Assembly: GCA_027487485.1 (NCBI GenBank)
Contig: JAIYDN010000010.1
Coordinates: forward strand, 1-64,000
DNA from: Planctomycetaceae bacterium
Lineage (GTDB): Bacteria; Planctomycetota; Planctomycetia; Pirellulales; Pirellulaceae
Reading direction: 5' to 3'
DNA length: 64,000 nt
Part shown: one piece after another, positions 43,714-52,483 of the stretch
Layout of the letters: every line of letters begins with the position of its first letter
How positions within the stretch are numbered: the first letter of the stretch is position 1
The notes under the pieces: generated by a model
Told to the model about the DNA's origin: nothing
Seen by the model: the letters and a program-made list of their open reading frames with translations, nothing else
The model's database searches: none
Made by a program: the position numbers and the translations under genes

Positions 43714-46066
43714 GTTATACGCAAAAGCCAAAGCGCTTTTCATCGAGCTTGTTGAGAAGTCTCCCAAGGATCGCGAAAAAGCTCTCAAGGGTTTAGAAGC
43801 AGAGCAACCTGAACTTGCTCGAACCGTGCGCGACCTGTTGGCATCGCATGTCAGTCGCACGCTGTTCTCAGGAGCAACAGGCAAAGCTTCCGATACAACG
43901 ACTCAGAGCAAGAGTATCTCTACGATCGGAATTAGACGAATCAGTTCTAATTTGGTGGGAGGCACCCTTCCCATTTTATTGGCGTTGGCAGCAACCCTTT
44001 TGCTTTATGGTTTCAGCGCCTATCTTCACTGGGAACTGTACAAGCAAACGCGCGATGAAACCAAAATTGGTCTTGAATCGATGGCCGAACAGAAAGCTGT
44101 TCTTTTAATCCAATGGGTTCGAGGAAACGAGCTTCGATTGGATGATTGGGGAAAGCAACGCGAGCTTCAACAGTGCGTCCAAAGCTTAAACACGCGACTC
44201 CAAGACGCCAACAATAAGCCGCAAGATCGAAAAGAATCGCTTGCAACTGCATCGGAGCATGCAACGATCAAACGATTTCTTGACAATCTCGTTCAGAATC
44301 GCTCAGTGGCAACGAGAAATAAAAGCGACCAGGCTGAGCCAGCGGTATCCGATCTGAAATTCGCAATTTGGAACCGCTCCATGATTTTGATTTCCGATTG
44401 GCAATACGAAAACCCCGATGTGGATCTGGGGGGGATCGCGACTCCGATTGGTGCCAGCTTGCTGATGCAAGCTTTCGACACTCAGAAAACGACCGTAGAG
44501 CTTCCGCGACCAACGGCCGACACGATCTCCAAAGAATACCCGTTGGAGGCGAATGAACAGTATCTGATGTTCTTTGTCCCCATCTTCTCTCCGCTGGACC
44601 CTTCTGAAGTGATGGCGGTCATGATGGTCCGGAGCGAGTTGTTTCTGGCCGATCTTCAAGCACTGATTAGCGCTTCGGTTCACAGCGACAGCAACTGCTA
44701 CCTTCTGGACGATCGTGGTTCGATTGCCACCCTTGCTCGTGATTTAGACCAGTTGAAAAAGCTTCCGGTCTTCGCCGAAAACCGTATCGTTCATGGTGCT
44801 CATGTGATGGAAGCTCGTGACCCTGGCGGTGACTTGCTTGCAGGTTTTGTTCCTGATGCTGCTCAGGAGGAATGGGCCTGGACCAAACCGGGCAAAACCG
44901 TTTCGCTGGCCAAAAACGGAAGCGATATGGATGGGTATCGCGACTATCGCGGCAAAAACGTTGTCGGCGCCTGGCATTGGATCGAACCGCTCCAGCGTTT
45001 GCTTGTGCTGGAATTGCCAAAAGAAACGGCCTATAGAACGCTGGGGTTTATCGACCGAGCTTTTCGAATTGTGTATAGCATCCCGCTCGCGGTTGCACTT
45101 GTTCTGGGGCTTCTTTCGCTTCGGCGATCCTTCACCAAAATGGACCTGACTAATAAGTCCATCGGAGCGTACAAGCTGAAAGAGAAAATTGGGGAAGGTG
45201 GACTTGGCATCGTCTACAAGGCAGAGCATCTTTTGCTTGGCCGAACCGCTGCGATCAAGCTGATCAAGGAACCCTTTGCCAACGCTGGAGCCATGCGTCG
45301 TTTTGAGCGCGAGGTACGTTTGGCAGCAAAGCTTAGCCATCCCAACACGGTTAGCATTTACGACTTCGGCGTTTCGACCAACGGGTTGCCCTATTGCGCC
45401 ATGGAATTAGTCGAAGGAGTCAATTTGGCCTACTTCATTGGCTACGACCCTTCCATTTCCGCCGACCGATGCATTTGGCTTTTGCGGCAGATATGTGGAG
45501 CCATCGAAGAAGCCCATGAATCAGGACTCATCCATCGCGACATCAAGCCACAGAACATCATGGTTTGCCAGCGGGGTCAGTTGTGCGATCTCGTCAAGGT
45601 CGTTGACTTTGGCCTCGCAAAAACAATGGCAGATAATGTCTCACGCGATGTAACCGCAACCCGAGTGCTGATCGGCACACCAGGCTTTATCGCCCCTGAG
45701 CGTCTTGAAACCCCTTGGATCGCGGATCCAAGAATCGATATCTTTGCCTTCGGAGTTCTTGGGGTGTACCTTCTTTCTGGCAAAGTTCCTGTTCTCGGTG
45801 CAACACACCAATCTCTTTTGCAGCAATTGCAACTCGGCAGGTTTCGCGATCTTTGCCCAGACAAATATTTCAGCAGTCTCGTAGCGTTGCTGGCCTGCTG
45901 CATGGCTCCAGACCCGGTCGACCGCCCTCGGTCCATGAGCGAAGTTGGAACACGATTGGAATCGATTGCATCGTTCCTTCCATGGAACGAAAATCTAGCC
46001 GAACGTTGGTGGCGAGATAACGGAAACGACCTGCTTGCCTTTTCTCGAACTCAGCAAATTCGCTAG
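43703..46066 (+). CDS. membrane Ser/Thr protein kinase with periplasmic sensor domain
   Basis: A 787-residue protein kinase starting at GTG 43703. The first 60 residues resemble the N-terminal leader of planctomycete kinases (ALFIELVEKSPKDREKALKGL). A membrane span is at about 85-108; a dCache-like extracytoplasmic sensor (about 110-455, with GYRDYRGKNVVGAWHWI) follows, and a second span is at about 456-474. The kinase domain is C-terminal (about 490-765): GEGGLGIVYKAEHLLLGRTAAIK (Lys519), HRDIKPQNIM (Asp613) and DFG at 635-637, then APE-like GFIAPERLE. All catalytic residues are present. Most bacterial Ser/Thr kinases carry the kinase N-terminally, so this order is unusual. It overlaps the sigma factor gene. 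Confidence 0.92.
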   Translation: MDPELYAKAKALFIELVEKSPKDREKALKGLEAEQPELARTVRDLLASHVSRTLFSGATGKASDTTTQSKSISTIGIRRISSNLVGGTLPILLALAATLLLYGFSAYLHWELYKQTRDETKIGLESMAEQKAVLLIQWVRGNELRLDDWGKQRELQQCVQSLNTRLQDANNKPQDRKESLATASEHATIKRFLDNLVQNRSVATRNKSDQAEPAVSDLKFAIWNRSMILISDWQYENPDVDLGGIATPIGASLLMQAFDTQKTTVELPRPTADTISKEYPLEANEQYLMFFVPIFSPLDPSEVMAVMMVRSELFLADLQALISASVHSDSNCYLLDDRGSIATLARDLDQLKKLPVFAENRIVHGAHVMEARDPGGDLLAGFVPDAAQEEWAWTKPGKTVSLAKNGSDMDGYRDYRGKNVVGAWHWIEPLQRLLVLELPKETAYRTLGFIDRAFRIVYSIPLAVALVLGLLSLRRSFTKMDLTNKSIGAYKLKEKIGEGGLGIVYKAEHLLLGRTAAIKLIKEPFANAGAMRRFEREVRLAAKLSHPNTVSIYDFGVSTNGLPYCAMELVEGVNLAYFIGYDPSISADRCIWLLRQICGAIEEAHESGLIHRDIKPQNIMVCQRGQLCDLVKVVDFGLAKTMADNVSRDVTATRVLIGTPGFIAPERLETPWIADPRIDIFAFGVLGVYLLSGKVPVLGATHQSLLQQLQLGRFRDLCPDKYFSSLVALLACCMAPDPVDRPRSMSEVGTRLESIASFLPWNENLAERWWRDNGNDLLAFSRTQQIR

Positions 46067-46093
46067 CGTGGATCATCCACAAAACATACATCC

Positions 46094-47266
46094 ATGAACG
46101 CGACGACAGTGTCACGCCTAACATCTCTTGCACCAGCGGCTATAGCAGTTCTAGCGATCGAAGGCCCCAAGGCTCTCGAGTTCGTATCAAAATGCTGGCA
46201 ACCCAACCAAGGTACTTCGGTGCTGCATTCGAATCGCATCCGATTCGGCTTTACCACAGCAAAGATTAACGAGCCAAGTATCGGGTGCAATGAGTCTATC
46301 GTCGTGTGCCGTACGGACCATGATCGGGTGGAGTTGCACTGCCATGGTGGCAAACAAGCCTCTGAGAAAATCTTGGAAAGACTGTCTTCCCTGGGGGCTA
46401 GGGTGATCCCATGGAATCAAGACCCCAGTTTGCTGGCTCGCGATACGATCGAACAGGAAGCAATAGAAGACCTTGTCCATGCTAATAGCATCCGATCTAC
46501 AGCAATCCTGCTAGATCAAATGCGTGGAGCTTTATCAGAAGAGCTGAAAAGAATTGAACTGCTGAATGCGACCGGGAACCTACAAGAAGCTGCCGACAGC
46601 ATTCTGCAATTGCGACAGAGGTTTGCAATAGGCAAGCACTTGATCCATCCTTGGAGCGTCGTACTGGCCGGCCCGCCGAATGTTGGCAAAAGCAGCTTGC
46701 TCAATCGAATGCTCGGCTACGACCGCGCGATTGTTCATGAACAAGCCGGCACCACTCGCGACTCATTGATGGAGCGAACCAGCTTCGACGGTTGGCCGAT
46801 CGATTTGACAGATGGCGCGGGTGTGCGACTCGCTAGCGAAGCCTCCGACCCGATCGAAATCGCTGGAATAGACCTTACACTTCAAAAAGCACGAGAAGCA
46901 GATTGCGTTCTATTGATGGTAGACCCCGCTTCAGGCTGGACCGATTCTCACGACCGAATCTATCAAGAAACCCAAGGCAAACGAATCCTAGTACGCTCCA
47001 AATCGGATCTAAAAATTTCCTCATTCCCACCTATCTCGCTTGACTTCGACGCGCAAGTTTCAGCCAGTTCTGTGACCGGGGAGGGCACTCTAGAATTGCA
47101 ATCAGCGATCGTGGCCGCCTTGATCCCTGAGGCACCGGTGGCAGGAACTGCAATTCCATTCCGACAACGGCATATCGAATGGCTAAACCGGCTAAGCCAC
47201 CACCAAAGCACGGGGATGGCATCGAAGACGCCCAGCAACGCATCAATTTCCCGTTTGCAAGGATAG
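46094..47266 (+). CDS. MnmE-like GTPase, divergent and lacking the C-terminal Cys
   Basis: A 390-residue TrmE/MnmE-type protein. The N-terminal formyl-tetrahydrofolate-binding half is seen (APAAIAVLAIEGPKA, then RVELHCHGGKQASEKIL with the H-C-H-G-G motif). The G domain carries G1 GPPNVGKSSLL, G2 AGTTRDSLM, G3 DGAGVR and a weak G4 region (VRSKSDLKI, where NKxD would be expected). It is about 60 residues shorter than canonical MnmE (about 450) and ends SKTPSNASISRLQG, without the C-x-G-K end whose Cys is needed for tRNA U34 modification. It may be a specialised paralogue with a regulatory role. Confidence 0.75.
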   Translation: MNATTVSRLTSLAPAAIAVLAIEGPKALEFVSKCWQPNQGTSVLHSNRIRFGFTTAKINEPSIGCNESIVVCRTDHDRVELHCHGGKQASEKILERLSSLGARVIPWNQDPSLLARDTIEQEAIEDLVHANSIRSTAILLDQMRGALSEELKRIELLNATGNLQEAADSILQLRQRFAIGKHLIHPWSVVLAGPPNVGKSSLLNRMLGYDRAIVHEQAGTTRDSLMERTSFDGWPIDLTDGAGVRLASEASDPIEIAGIDLTLQKAREADCVLLMVDPASGWTDSHDRIYQETQGKRILVRSKSDLKISSFPPISLDFDAQVSASSVTGEGTLELQSAIVAALIPEAPVAGTAIPFRQRHIEWLNRLSHHQSTGMASKTPSNASISRLQG

Positions 47267-47387
47267 CGGATCAGGATATCATGCGATTTGGCATTGGGCG
47301 TTTTGTCAAATCCCGATGGGCAAGCAAACCAAAAGCAAACTTAGTTCAGCATGTTCGGATTTCCCCGAAAAGCTGGATGGAGTGAAC

Positions 47388-47461
47388 GGGCTCATAGCTC
47401 AGTTGGATAGAGCAACGGATTTCTAATCCGTAGGTCGTAGGTTCGAACCCTACTGGGCCTG
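47388..47461 (+). tRNA. tRNA-Arg (UCU)
   Basis: A standard cloverleaf of 74 nt. Acceptor GGGCTCA pairs with TGGGCCT through one G-U. The anticodon arm is ACGGA-TTTCTAA-TCCGT with anticodon TCT. The T arm is GTAGG-TTCGAAC-CCTAC. The 3' CCA is not encoded (GCTTAGG follows). Confidence 0.93.
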
Positions 47462-47661
47462 CTTAGGTTTTCTTACCTTCTTCCATACGTCGATCCTCCG
47501 AAAAGTGGGTTGGAAGATACGAAGCGGATCGAGTTCTTGTATTGGCTTTAAGGATGGGGGCCATCCGAAGCATCTGGCCTTGCTATTGGTAACTTCTGGA
47601 ACGGAACGAGGAATTTCTTGAAACAGGATCGTTTCAATCCTGCGCCGTTGCAGATACGATA

Positions 47662-49167
47662 ATGGAATCCGGGTCCATCGAATCCTTAATGCATCCTCCT
47701 GAATCCTTAGGTGCTATTACCTTGCGAACAACATCAATTCATTCAAAACGCAACCAAAAATGGCAATGGCGTAAGGCTCTCGCGTTGGTTTTGGCGTCCG
47801 GTGCTTTTTCCACTTGCGGCATCCTGGACGGTTCGCCCCTTTTCTCCCAGGAAAAGACTCAATCCTGGACCAACAACTCAGGCAAGAAGATCGAAGCTGA
47901 TTTTGTCAGGCTCAATGGAGTCTCGCTGATATTAAGAAAGCCTGATGGTCAAGAAATCACAGTCCCTCTTAGTTTGCTCGACGATAAGAGCCGACTCAAG
48001 GCGAGAGCACTTGCAAAGGCTCCACCAAGCCGCCCCAAAGCTGCGGATGGCGATTCAACCGACACAGGCTCCGGAAGCTCTTTGGGCGACACCGGCTCAT
48101 CCGCAAAGGAATGGGCGAGCGAAACTCCGGTTGTTTTCGAAGAAAATCAAACCGCCGAACAGTTTATCGCTGTGCTGGATCAAGAGCTGAAAAAGCAGAA
48201 TGTATTGGTGTTTTGGGACCTGCTCCCGTCCAAGAAACAATCCGAAGTTCAAGAGCTCGTGCGGCTTGCATCCACTCGCGTCGAGCAACGCACGCTCGAT
48301 TTGATCAAACGTTTTCGAAACGATCTGATTGGGGCATTACGGTCCAAGAAAGAATTCGTATTGAATAGTAAGGCCATTCCAATTCCACCCGAACAAGCGG
48401 AGCTATTGGAGACCAGCTATGACGGGATCGTGGACCTGTTGGATGCAACCTTACCAGAGGATTTACTAACCGCTTCAACACTCCAAAATTCAGAATTGCG
48501 AGATATTGCTCGCAAGTACATCAACAATCTTATGGCCAAGTCGGAGGAGCTGAACCGACTGATTCCAGATGACAGCCCACTGAAATCATCGACTGTCGGT
48601 CGCGAATTGAATTTCAACTTCCAAGTCGACTCGTCGACTCAATACGAAGCCATGATCAGTGCGATAGCGCCTGGCCAAACCAACCGAGTGCCTGAAAAAT
48701 TTACTTTCACAGATGGCCGTTGGTTACCGGCGGAACTGGTTCAGACATGGGATTCCGCGATGGCAAACGCGACCACGGGACTGCAGTCCGCGGATCCAAA
48801 ACAGATTCACAAGCAGATTGGTCAAGCGCTGCTATTCGTCAATGGAATTCTGAGTTCGGTTAGTGCGGCGGAGACTCAGCAAGAGTTCGACGAGGCAATT
48901 CAGCAATTGGTCGGTTTGGTACAAATGGGAATGAGTATGGGCGGCGGAGCCCCTCCCGGAGGAATGGCTCAGTCCGGTTTCCAAGGTGGTCAGCCAGGTT
49001 TTTCGGGAGCCCCTGGAACGGGAATGCCCAGCATGCCGGCAGGCCCAGCAAGCACGCCAGGCTCCGGAGGATCATCGCGTCCAGACCGACCTGGCCTAAT
49101 GAACTCAGGAAGTGGCGGAGCCGGCGGCAACAGCAGTGGTGGGGCAAGTTCGAGTGGCCCTGACTGA
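47662..49167 (+). CDS. secreted SHD1-domain protein with Gly-rich tail
   Basis: A 501-residue exported protein. The signal region is around residues 35-60 (KALALVLASGAFSTCGILDG), after an N-terminal extension. An SHD1 (SLA1 homology) domain follows (SWTNNSGKKIEADFVRLNGVSLILRKPDGQEITVPLSLLDD), a module very common in planctomycetes. The central part (about 150-400) is charged and helical, with no recognised fold. The C-terminal 80 residues are Gly/Ser/Pro/Met-rich (GMSMGGGAPPGGM). It may bind cell-envelope components, but the role is unknown. The gap of 200 bp after the tRNA-Arg contains no other gene. Confidence 0.8.
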   Translation: MESGSIESLMHPPESLGAITLRTTSIHSKRNQKWQWRKALALVLASGAFSTCGILDGSPLFSQEKTQSWTNNSGKKIEADFVRLNGVSLILRKPDGQEITVPLSLLDDKSRLKARALAKAPPSRPKAADGDSTDTGSGSSLGDTGSSAKEWASETPVVFEENQTAEQFIAVLDQELKKQNVLVFWDLLPSKKQSEVQELVRLASTRVEQRTLDLIKRFRNDLIGALRSKKEFVLNSKAIPIPPEQAELLETSYDGIVDLLDATLPEDLLTASTLQNSELRDIARKYINNLMAKSEELNRLIPDDSPLKSSTVGRELNFNFQVDSSTQYEAMISAIAPGQTNRVPEKFTFTDGRWLPAELVQTWDSAMANATTGLQSADPKQIHKQIGQALLFVNGILSSVSAAETQQEFDEAIQQLVGLVQMGMSMGGGAPPGGMAQSGFQGGQPGFSGAPGTGMPSMPAGPASTPGSGGSSRPDRPGLMNSGSGGAGGNSSGGASSSGPD

Positions 49168-49561
49168 TAATGCTTTTTAAAAACCGAATAAGCCTCAACC
49201 CTTCGGATTGCCGTTCTATTCCACGGTTCGCAAACCTAGCTGTTAGGATTCTCTAGGTAAAAAGTTGGTTTTTGTGAAAAATTTATTTGGAAAGTGTTAG
49301 GACTCCACAAGATCATAGAAGTTTTTGCTGCCACATGCCGCTATTCGCCCTGGACCGACTTGAATAAGGTAGGTATATTTCTGCATTCTTGGTCGTGAGC
49401 TTCCCGATGTGATGCTTGTCCACCCGAAAAAGAGGAGTGGTGGTATAAGCTGGCTGTGTGGAATGGGTCAGCAGCCAGGCGGTTTGAGCCATCGGTCGAA
49501 AAAATTCGAATCGTTGGTGCATTACAGTTCGTCACATAATTACAATCGGTGGAGATTTTGC
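49168..49561. other. intergenic region before rpsU
   Basis: About 390 bp with no convincing gene or repeat. Short frames on both strands are not supported. The last bases carry the rpsU ribosome site (GGTGGAG). Confidence 0.4.
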
Positions 49562-49756
49562 ATGGTCAGGTTGTTGGTCCGCGATAGAGAAACGATTCAA
49601 GAAGCGGTTCGCCGTTTCCGCAAGTTGGTCGAAAGAAGCGGGCTGAAAAAGGAAATGCGACGTCGCGAGTTCTATGAAAAGCCAAGCGAAATCAAGCGCA
49701 GAAGCAAGCAACGCGCCGAACGTCGCTCAAGACGCATGCGTCTTCTCGGGATTTAA
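49562..49756 (+). CDS. rpsU: 30S ribosomal protein bS21
   Basis: A 64-residue bS21. The start [19 protein letters not shown] and the basic tail ([26 protein letters not shown]) are typical. ATG 49562 has GGTGGAG eight bases upstream; the longer frame that runs through the upstream region has no support. bS21 binds the 30S platform near the anti-Shine-Dalgarno and helps initiation. It is close to a tRNA-Val and bL31 on the same strand, a compact translation cluster. Confidence 0.93.
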   Translation: MVRLLVRDRETIQEAVRRFRKLVERSGLKKEMRRREFYEKPSEIKRRSKQRAERRSRRMRLLGI

Positions 49757-49842
49757 ATCCCACACACTGGAATTGGTGTCGTCTTCCCGCTAGAGTGGAA
49801 ACACTGGCTGGCAAAGTCGAAACAGTTCAACCGAATAAAATC

Positions 49843-49916
49843 GGGCGAATAGCTCAGTTGGTTAGAGCGCCACTCTTACAAAGTGGATGTCGGGGGTTCG
49901 AGTCCCTTTTCGCCCA
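49843..49916 (+). tRNA. tRNA-Val (UAC)
   Basis: A 74-nt cloverleaf. Acceptor GGGCGAA pairs with TTCGCCC, discriminator A at 49916. The anticodon arm CCACT-CTTACAA-AGTGG gives anticodon TAC. The 3' CCA is not encoded. It lies between rpsU and rpmE on the same strand. Confidence 0.94.
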
Positions 49917-49977
49917 CTCCCAGTTTATTAAGTTCCTTTTCGAGTCCATTGGCTCCCAATTCGAGCACTGCAAAGTC

Positions 49978-50226
49978 ATGAAAGATAGCATTCATCCAAA
50001 ATACATCGAAACACAAGTTACCTGCGGATGCGGGAACAGTTTCGTAACTCGCAGCACCCGCAAGGAGCTTCGAGTGGACATTTGCAATGTTTGCCATCCT
50101 TTCTACACTGGCAAGCTGAAGTTCGTGGACACCGCCGGTCGGATTGAGAAGTTCCAGAACAAGTTCGCTGCTGGCACTTATGCTAGCCTTCAGAATCCAA
50201 AGAAGCCCGCCGCTAAGAAGAAATAG
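49978..50226 (+). CDS. rpmE: 50S ribosomal protein bL31
   Basis: An 82-residue bL31 from ATG 49978; the longer frame that includes the tRNA-Val is spurious. The zinc-binding type is shown by CGCG (Cys16, Cys18) and CNVC (Cys36, Cys39). The start [20 protein letters not shown] is typical. A Lys/Ala-rich C-terminal tail follows (KKPAAKKK). bL31 is a late-assembled 50S protein that bridges the two subunits. An intrinsic terminator follows at 50309-50350. Confidence 0.94.
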   Translation: MKDSIHPKYIETQVTCGCGNSFVTRSTRKELRVDICNVCHPFYTGKLKFVDTAGRIEKFQNKFAAGTYASLQNPKKPAAKKK

Positions 50227-50308
50227 CTGCCCGAGCCACACTCGCGACGCTCTCCCAGAAAGGGTCTCGCTCTCGAATTAAATGGCTCTGGCAATCAGAA
50301 ACAAAAGA

Positions 50309-50350
50309 CCGTCGCAGATTGCCAACCTAGGCCTGCGACGGTTTTGTTTT
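50309..50350 (+). terminator. intrinsic terminator after rpmE
   Basis: A 9-bp stem CCGTCGCAG (50309-50317) and CTGCGACGG (50333-50341) with a 15-nt loop, followed by TTTTGTTTTT. It lies between rpmE and prfA, so the release-factor genes probably have their own promoter or partial read-through. Confidence 0.7.
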
Positions 50351-50369
50351 TACCAAGCTAAGTATTCCA

Positions 50370-51446
50370 ATGAAGATTCGCGAACAACTCGATCAAACCC
50401 TGGCTCGATTTAACGAGCTGGAGGCGATGATGTCGGACCCCGAAATCCTGACGGGGAACTCATCCAAAATGGCTCAGATCATGAAAGAGCACGGAAGCTT
50501 GCTGAAGGTAGGCACCAAGTACCGCAACTACAAGAATATGGGGGAAGAGCTCAAAGAATTGGCCTCCATGCTTGGATCTTCCGATCCAGACGAAGTGGCG
50601 ATGGCTCAGGAAGAGTCGAATCGATTGCGGGCCGAAAGAGAAGCGATCTGGACCGAGCTCCTGGACATGAGCATCGGCGGCGAAGACGCATTGCGATCGC
50701 AATGCGTTCTGGAAATTCGAGCAGGAACGGGTGGCGAGGAAGCCTCGTTGTTCGCCCGTGATTTGTACACGATGTACAAGCACCACGCGGACCAAAAAGG
50801 CTGGAAGGTTGAGATCCTGGATTCGAGTGTCAGCGAACGAGGCGGCTTTAAAGAAATCATCCTCGGCATCGAAGGGGAAGGATCCTTCCGAGAACTTCAA
50901 TTCGAAAGCGGGGGGCATCGAGTGCAACGCGTCCCCGAGACGGAAGCTCAGGGTCGTATTCACACTTCTGCAGCAACCGTTGCAGTGATGGCGGAACCGG
51001 AGGACATCGAAGTCGATTTGAAGCCTGAAGATTATCGGATCGATAAGTTTTGTGCGTCGGGGCCTGGTGGTCAGCACGTGAACAAAACAGAATCTGCGAT
51101 TCGGCTAACCCATTTCGAAACCAATATCGTAGTACAATGCCAAGACGAGAAGAGCCAACATAAGAACTTAGCCAGGGCGCTTCGAGTGCTGAAAACCCGG
51201 ATCTATGAAGTAAAACGCGAAGCTCAACTCAAGCAACAGTCCAACGAAAGAATGTCGCTGATCGGGTCCGGCGATCGCAGCGAACGCATTCGAACTTACA
51301 ACTACCCACAAAACCGGCTCACAGACCATCGGATCAATTTGACTTTATATAAGCTTGACCAAATCGTAGCAGGCAATCTTCAGCCGGTTTCAGATGCGTT
51401 GATTGAGTATGAACGTTCTACATTACGGGACGATACCGCTGTTTGA
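50370..51446 (+). CDS. prfA: peptide chain release factor 1
   Basis: A 358-residue class I release factor. The codon-recognition P-x-T motif appears as [10 protein letters not shown], which fits RF1 (UAA/UAG). The peptidyl-tRNA hydrolysis motif is [19 protein letters not shown], with the GGQ whose Gln is methylated by PrmC. The N-terminal coiled-coil and C-terminal [17 protein letters not shown] block match the family. PrmC follows, 74 bp downstream, so the release factor and its modifying enzyme are likely co-expressed. Confidence 0.96.
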   Translation: MKIREQLDQTLARFNELEAMMSDPEILTGNSSKMAQIMKEHGSLLKVGTKYRNYKNMGEELKELASMLGSSDPDEVAMAQEESNRLRAEREAIWTELLDMSIGGEDALRSQCVLEIRAGTGGEEASLFARDLYTMYKHHADQKGWKVEILDSSVSERGGFKEIILGIEGEGSFRELQFESGGHRVQRVPETEAQGRIHTSAATVAVMAEPEDIEVDLKPEDYRIDKFCASGPGGQHVNKTESAIRLTHFETNIVVQCQDEKSQHKNLARALRVLKTRIYEVKREAQLKQQSNERMSLIGSGDRSERIRTYNYPQNRLTDHRINLTLYKLDQIVAGNLQPVSDALIEYERSTLRDDTAV

Positions 51447-51520
51447 AATGGAATCGACGTGGGCAAGTTGGTTTGCCCTGTTCGATAGGAATTGACTGTT
51501 TGGCCCCAAGGACGCAAGCG

Positions 51521-52432
51521 ATGACTTCCACCAGCACGACGCAATCTGAGCCTTGGACAATTTTGAGATTGTTGCAATGGACGACTGAGCATCTCAAGAA
51601 GTGCGGTTCGAGCTCACCCAGACTGGACGCAGAAGTCTTGCTGGCCCATGCTCGCGGATGCAATAGAATTGAGCTTTACACGGCATTTGCAGAGGAACCC
51701 GAAGAACCCGTCAAAGCAAAGTTTCGCGAATTGATTAAGCGGCGGGCTGCCGGAGAACCGGTCGCGTACCTAGTTGGCATGAAAGAGTTTTACTCGATCT
51801 CGTTTCAAGTTTCGAAGGATTGCTTGATCCCACGAAGCGAAACAGAACACGTAGTGATCGAGTGTTTGGACCGAGCCAAAAAAATTCGGTCGGAGCAACC
51901 AGAGAAGTGGTTGAACATTGTGGACGTTTGCACTGGCAGTGGTTGCATCGCAGTAAGCGTTGCAAAGCACTTGCCACAATGCAAGGTAACCGCAATCGAC
52001 GTCAGTCCCGAAGCCATCGCAGTCGCCAATTCCAACATGAAGCTAAACCAGTTGGAAGATCGAGTGTCAGTCGTAGCGTCGGATTTGCTTTCTGCTATGG
52101 AAGACAACTCCGCCGATTTCGTACTTTCCAACCCCCCCTACATTTCCCAGGACGAGTTCGATAAGCTCGAGAAAACGGTTCGCGATTACGAACCCAAACT
52201 TGCCCTGGTCAGTGGCCCAACGGGCATGGAGATCATAGAACGATTAGCCGTTCAAGCGACCAGCAAGCTTGTCGACGAGGGCTGGTTCATTTGCGAGTTA
52301 TCACCCATGATTGCCGACGCTGTTTTAACACGTTTCTCGGCGGACCCACATTGGAAGAACACTTCCCTAGTCAAAGATCTCGCCGGTCTAAAACGTCTCG
52401 TAGTCGCTCAACGAAAACCTAGAACTAACTGA
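51521..52432 (+). CDS. prmC: release factor glutamine methyltransferase
   Basis: A 303-residue HemK/PrmC enzyme that methylates the Gln of the GGQ motif in RF1 and RF2. ATG 51521 has AAGGA about eight bases upstream; the longer frame from 51443 overlaps prfA and is less likely. The helical N-terminal domain is followed by the SAM fold: CTGSGCIAVSVAKHL, AIDVSPEAIAVANSN, and the catalytic NPPYIS motif in LSNPPYISQDEF. It lies directly after prfA and before glyS. Confidence 0.93.
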   Translation: MTSTSTTQSEPWTILRLLQWTTEHLKKCGSSSPRLDAEVLLAHARGCNRIELYTAFAEEPEEPVKAKFRELIKRRAAGEPVAYLVGMKEFYSISFQVSKDCLIPRSETEHVVIECLDRAKKIRSEQPEKWLNIVDVCTGSGCIAVSVAKHLPQCKVTAIDVSPEAIAVANSNMKLNQLEDRVSVVASDLLSAMEDNSADFVLSNPPYISQDEFDKLEKTVRDYEPKLALVSGPTGMEIIERLAVQATSKLVDEGWFICELSPMIADAVLTRFSADPHWKNTSLVKDLAGLKRLVVAQRKPRTN

Positions 52433-52483
52433 TTTATCTTTAACTTCCATTCGGAAAACCCTTCAACCGGAAACACTCTCAGC

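Noticed and set aside
49409-49561. Upstream extension of the bS21 frame
   Set aside because: bS21 homologues start at MVRLL, which has its own Shine-Dalgarno at ATG 49562.
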